A stretch of 64,000 nucleotides of DNA. Source: Ziziphus jujuba. Lineage: Eukaryota > Streptophyta > Magnoliopsida > Rosales > Rhamnaceae. The notes under the pieces are model-generated. The model was given only the letters and a program-made list of their open reading frames with translations. It had not been told where the DNA came from and ran no database searches. Shown in pieces: positions 59,889 through 64,000 of the stretch (positions are counted from its first letter, which is position 1; every line of letters starts with the position of its first letter). The position numbers were made by a program, and so were the translations under genes. Where the stretch lies: assembly GCF_031755915.1 (NCBI RefSeq), contig NC_083379.1, positions 19,055,501-19,119,500 of the forward strand. The letters run 5' to 3'.

Positions 59889-60700
59889 ACATGTCGCATC
59901 TATCAATTTATGACACGTGGCACTTCTCAAAAATATTTTTAAACAACCCTTTACATGCTTTTCAATAAAAATTATTGGTAAAGTCAGTCCTCAAAAAAAT
60001 AAGTATAACTTTACAATTTCATAACTTTTTCATTGTATGTCAAAACTAAGCTTTCCACTAATTTACAGACTTGTATCGACGAAAACTATATATTGGTACA
60101 TAAGTCAAAGCCATAATTTATAAGATAAAAAGTCAATCTTAGCCTTGCTTAATTAGTCTAAACCTCACTTTGATTTGACCATAACTTTCTTATCTCAACT
60201 TTAATTCTTGTGTGTTGCTAGTTTACAAGCTTGTGATAATGTGTATCTCACAATAATGCACTAGTCAAAGTGAAACTCTAATCATGCCAAAAGTCATGAC
60301 ATGTGGCACATCCCAACTGATGACACATGGCACAAATTAAAAACTCCTTTAAATATTTTATTATCCCGTAAAATCAGTCCCCAAAAAATAGATACAACTT
60401 TACAGATCTATAATTTTTCAACCGTATATTCAAATTAAGTGTGCCGCCAGTCTACATACTTGCATCGACAAGCACTTTCATATAACACATGAGTCAACTC
60501 CAAAATACATATAAATAAAAGGTCAACTTCAGACTCATTGATCAATCCGGATCGCATTTTGTTTCGACCATAATTTTCTATTCTTAGCTCCAACTTTGGC
60601 ATACTACCAGTTGACGAACTCGTGTTGACTTTTGCCATGGTATCTTGGCCAACACGAAATTCCATCCACAATTAAAGTCAACCATGGGATCCATTTGGTG
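59889..60700. repeat. Two-copy direct repeat, ~400-bp unit
   Basis: Each copy begins with gacatgt(c/g)gca.., continues with a gacac(g/a)tggcac phrase, then agtcagtcc(t/c)caaaaaa and taactttacaga/att. They start at about 59889 and 60297. It is probably an internal duplication of the LTR. Confidence 0.7.
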
Positions 60701-62155
60701 AATTCTGGTTAACCTTGGTCAAACTTAGTCAAAAAATCAAATTCGAAGCATTTTCTTGAATTGGGGTGTTACACCGTAATCACGAATATATATGTAATTT
60801 GAAATAAAAACATTATAAGATCACAAAAATATTGGATTAATATTATTTGCATATATACACATGAATAAATCATCAGTTCCTTTTAATGAAAGAAATGAAA
60901 CACAATTTTACTATAACACTAATATATATATATATATATATTTATATATATGAGGATAACTATCTATTGCAATTTTAACTCAGTCACCGGTAAATCATAA
61001 AAATATTTAACAAATATATATAAAGACTAATTTTACAACTTCATAAAAGTATATGTGCTTGTTTATATTCCACACCATATGTTTACATAAGATAAATAGA
61101 TCAACAAATAAGAGTAACACTAATTTATATGAGTACTCATATCACTGTATATTTTTTCAATCATAGAAATAGACACAGTGCCCAAAACCATAGTCAATAC
61201 TATACGGTATGTATGTATGTGAAAAGAAAAGAAATCATCCTAACATAAAATATAAATTTACGTAATTGAAGCACATCATCGATTTGATAAAATTTAATCC
61301 AGCCAAAAAGGAAGCAATTCATTGTCAATTAATAATTGAATTGATAGGTGGCAAAACAAAATAACTATTTATTTCATGTATCATAATTCTCAAAATAACT
61401 ATTTATTTCATATATCATAATTCTCTATTGTGTATTGTAGGCAAAATCTTAACTCATCTATATATAGTAAAAGGTATATAATACAATTGAATATATCTTT
61501 AAAGGCATAAACATATAATTAGTAGGGAAAGAGTGAGGAAACATGAATTAGGAGTAATATATTATAACAATATTATTATAAATAGACATAATTACAGCGC
61601 AAATGGCATGGCTTCATTAACTTAGAACCAGTAAGCAATTCCTCTATCAAGAAAAACACTATTAATGCTTAATGAAAAATCATAAATTGAAAAGCACATC
61701 AATTAATACGCCAAGATCTGTTACCAATTGATGATTTGAGGTGCTCGAATAGAAAATAAAATAGGAAATTGATTCTTAAAAGATGTTGATGCATAAAAAA
61801 CTCAAACCTAATGAGTAAGCGTCTAGGCGTTAAGATATGTGATTATGGTACCATGGGTATATTAGGCAATATATCAGTAAATTGAATAAATTTAAATTAT
61901 ATAAACTGACATTATAATACATAATTGCATAACCATTAATCAGAATATATATATATATATATGATATGTTAACCACAGCAAGTGTGCACGGCTCTTTTTA
62001 AATTTTAGGTATAAATTTCTCATCCTAAAACAATAAAATAAAATCATCTCCTCATTTATATTAATAGAAGACTCTTATGATGATTCTAAATCCAATCCAA
62101 CGATTCCAAATTCAATTTCAATATATCCTTAGAACATAGACATCGTGATAATAAC

Positions 62156-62398
62156 TGTTATAAAATAGAAAGAAAATATAAATAAGATATATAAAAAGTG
62201 GAGATAGAGAAAATAGAAAGGAATTAAATCATAATATCTTATTAATTCATTATGTCTACCCCAATCTCTCCTTATAAATATAAAGATTAAGGTTCATTAG
62301 TACAAGTGATGATGGAGACTTAATAGTTTAAAACCTCTCAATAACTTATATCCTTATTGGTTTTAGTAATATCAATATATATCCACATATTTATAACA
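62156..62398 (-). repeat. 5' LTR of the old copia element
   Basis: 243 bp, partner of 54199-54444, with the same termini. The flank CTTCA on the outside pairs with CTTTA of the other end. Confidence 0.75.
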
Positions 62399-64000
62399 CT
62401 TCAGGTTTTTTTTTTTTTTCCACGCTTCAATTTTTTTTTTTTAATGCTTCATATTTTTTTCTTCCATTACATCTTTGGTTTTTTTTTTTTTTTTTTTATT
62501 TTAGTGCTACCAAATTAAAAAGTAGAAATAACTATTATATTCCATCCTTTTTTATTCCTAACAATTTCTAATCTTTATTTTTTAGAAATAATCATTATTC
62601 CAACCAAACATATCTTAAACGTTATTATTTTGCTATTAGTATTTAACTTTTACAAGGTCAAAATTGAGATGGCAAAGTAAAATACCATGGCGAAGGTTAA
62701 ACCCCACGGCAATAAGGCTATGTCGCTATCCAAGATCTGAGAATTTTTCATTTTCATAAGGAAAGAGGCAAATCTCAAATTTTAAATAATTCAAAGCATA
62801 AAGTTAAGAAAACCTAAAATATTAAAAGCTTAAGTTCAAATCAACGATCAAATCCAATTTAAACTAACCATTAATGGATTAGATTGGATTAAATTTTCAG
62901 GTCAGATTGGATTTAACTGAATATTACCAAGAAGACTTAGCAAATTAATCAAACGGGTTATTTCCAAAATCGATTGATTTTTCGAAAAGGACAAACACAA
63001 TTATTGGTACCGACTTCAAGCAGTAATTATCACATTCCACGTTTTTAAGCTATTCCCGAATGTAGATTATCGTCAAATGCTATCTTGTTTCTTTTTATTT
63101 TATTATTATTATTATTATTTATTTTTTTTTTTTTTGGGTAATCAAAATGCCAAGAAATATGAGAGGGGCATGATTCATATCTCCCATCAATCTTCGATTT
63201 GGTGAATATATTACTAAGAAAAAGGAGGGAAAGGCAAGCTCTGCGGAAGTGGTCCCATTAGCTTTTTATCTCTTTATATGTACGCTTCAGCCTGGCAAAC
63301 CCATTGAACCCGTGACATCGACACCCAGGTGAGCCCTTTCCACGAAGCAACATACTTTTCAAGATTTATTATTACTTATTGTTATTATTGTTTTTGGGGT
63401 CTTGGGCTATTACCTTGGTGCCGGTTTGTAATGGTGGTCTCACTTCTTTTTTTTTTTTTTTTTCTTCTTATATAGAGGTTTTTTCCTTTTGTGTTTTCTC
63501 TGTCGGGTTTAATGAAGCTAGCATGGCTTGTTGATGCTAGATGAAGTTGCTTTGTTTTGATTTTCCTTATATTTTACATCTCTTTTTTTCCCTTTTGTAT
63601 TTTTTGTACCACTTATTTTTTCCATGCTTCAATAACCACTGAAATAGTTATTGTCTATTTATTTATTTTTTTGGCTAAATGCTTTAGTCAATAATATATA
63701 TATATATAAGCAAATTAAGGTAAAAAAAGATAAGGTAAAATGAACCGATATATAAAAGCAAATTCCATGCGTACATTTTTGAAATACAATAATAGCTTTT
63801 GTGAACCTCCATGTAGATAATAACAAATTATTGGATATTTGGGATGATACTAAAAGTTTTTGGCTTTCGAATTTTAAACTCTAGAAGTTGCATCGACCCC
63901 ATGTGAATATTTTAGGTCATTTAGCGTAATTAAATGGAAACTCAGCATCAGTCTGATACCATCTTTTTCAAGCAAGAAAACAAAAAGTTAAAAACGAGTA
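62399..64000. other. Intergenic, AT-rich with poly(T) tracts; no gene seen
   Basis: Several poly(T) runs (62406-62420, 62478-62497, 63121-63135 and 63447-63463). A less AT-rich stretch near 63230-63360, with a TATA-like tttatatg (63273) and a possible splice donor CCCAG|GTGAGC at about 63330, could be the 5' UTR of a gene beyond the window. This is a guess. No coding exon is visible. Confidence 0.4.

Larger units (their letters stand above)
56064..60773 (-). mobile_element. LTR-like 4.7-kb insertion (solo LTR or LARD-type, probably Ty3/gypsy)
   Basis: The left end TGTAACAATCCACCCCAAG and the reverse complement of the right end TGTAACACCCCAATTCAAG are mirror-like, with the TGTAACA..TGTTACA signature of many plant gypsy LTRs. 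There is no coding sequence inside. It carries internal repeats: a ~245-bp pair at about 56195/56440, a ~400-bp pair (59889-60280 and 60297-60700), an (ATG)n run (57177-57199) and a (CA)n run (58272-58305). Segments at 57290-57490 and 57560-57800 have the moderately GC-richer texture of conserved LARD blocks. Flanking 5-mers do not match (CAAAC and CCGTA), so the boundaries are provisional. Confidence 0.55.
54199..62398 (-). mobile_element. Old Ty1/copia retrotransposon with nested insertion
   Basis: Left (3') LTR 54199-54444 and right (5') LTR 62156-62398 share ends TGTTATAA..TTATAACA and many internal blocks (tcttattaattcattatg, ctctccttat, agtacaagtg, atccacatatttataaca). Flanking 5-mers CTTTA (54194-54198) and CTTCA (62399-62403) agree at 4 of 5, consistent with an aged target duplication. 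Inside the 3' LTR is ctcccactagg, the complement of a purine tract. RT remnants lie at 55240-55830. A decayed PBS-like tgataata adjoins the 5' LTR. About 4.7 kb of the middle is a later insertion (56064-60773). Confidence 0.8.

Noticed and set aside
59698..59968. Two overlapping GA-rich frames (63 and 69 codons)
   Set aside because: They are driven by an agagagag run and lie inside the LTR-like element.

Overview
This is plant nuclear DNA, most likely from a eudicot. It is strongly AT-rich, its genes have GT-AG introns, and it is packed with microsatellites and several superfamilies of plant transposons. The recognisable genes belong to plant families: a BIR1-type leucine-rich-repeat receptor kinase and NADP-dependent 2-alkenal/double-bond reductases (DBR/AER, MDR superfamily). 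The species cannot be told from the sequence.

Layout. 1-7.5 kb: a Ty1/copia LTR with primer-binding site and a broken gag, then a 1.5-kb degenerate tandem array, then AT-rich repeat DNA with a large imperfect palindrome and a 1.17-kb insertion bounded by an 11-bp duplication. 7.5-12.1 kb: a two-exon BIR1-like receptor pseudokinase, followed by a direct duplication of its 3' end. 12.4-52.8 kb: an array of six DBR copies, all on the + strand. Three have open frames (12744-14055, 32848-34164, 39573-40846) and three are broken (30500-32232, 42768-44216, 45860-52813). The array is split by other material. This includes an unidentified broken gene carrying a deleted PIF/Harbinger element (15.4-19.2 kb), an inverted repeat plus 288-bp tandem repeats of CACTA-like character (20.5-22.2 kb), and a GRF-type zinc-finger pseudogene (22.4-22.8 kb). 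It also includes a decayed MuDR/MULE transposase with a nested hAT-like MITE (23.5-28.6 kb), a Tnt1-like copia element lacking its 5' LTR (34.1-39.1 kb), and a second copia element with two LTRs inserted in exon 1 of a DBR pseudogene (46.0-51.1 kb). 52.8-64 kb: no intact gene. This part is mostly a decayed copia element (54.2-62.4 kb) into which a 4.7-kb LTR-like element has inserted.

Biology. The DBR proteins should reduce the alpha,beta double bond of reactive enals, enones or phenylpropenals with NADPH. The array shows how such a family is remodelled. Two copies arose by a ~2.8-kb segmental duplication. Different copies have lost different introns. One copy now takes its last dozen codons and stop from a retrotransposon LTR. 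Another carries a chimeric upstream region. I found no wholly new biological system. The most unusual signals are this combination of intron loss, TE-derived C-terminus and chimeric promoter, an open-frame receptor kinase whose catalytic motifs are degraded, and several tandem or palindromic repeats I cannot assign. No tRNA, rRNA or CRISPR-like feature was recognised.
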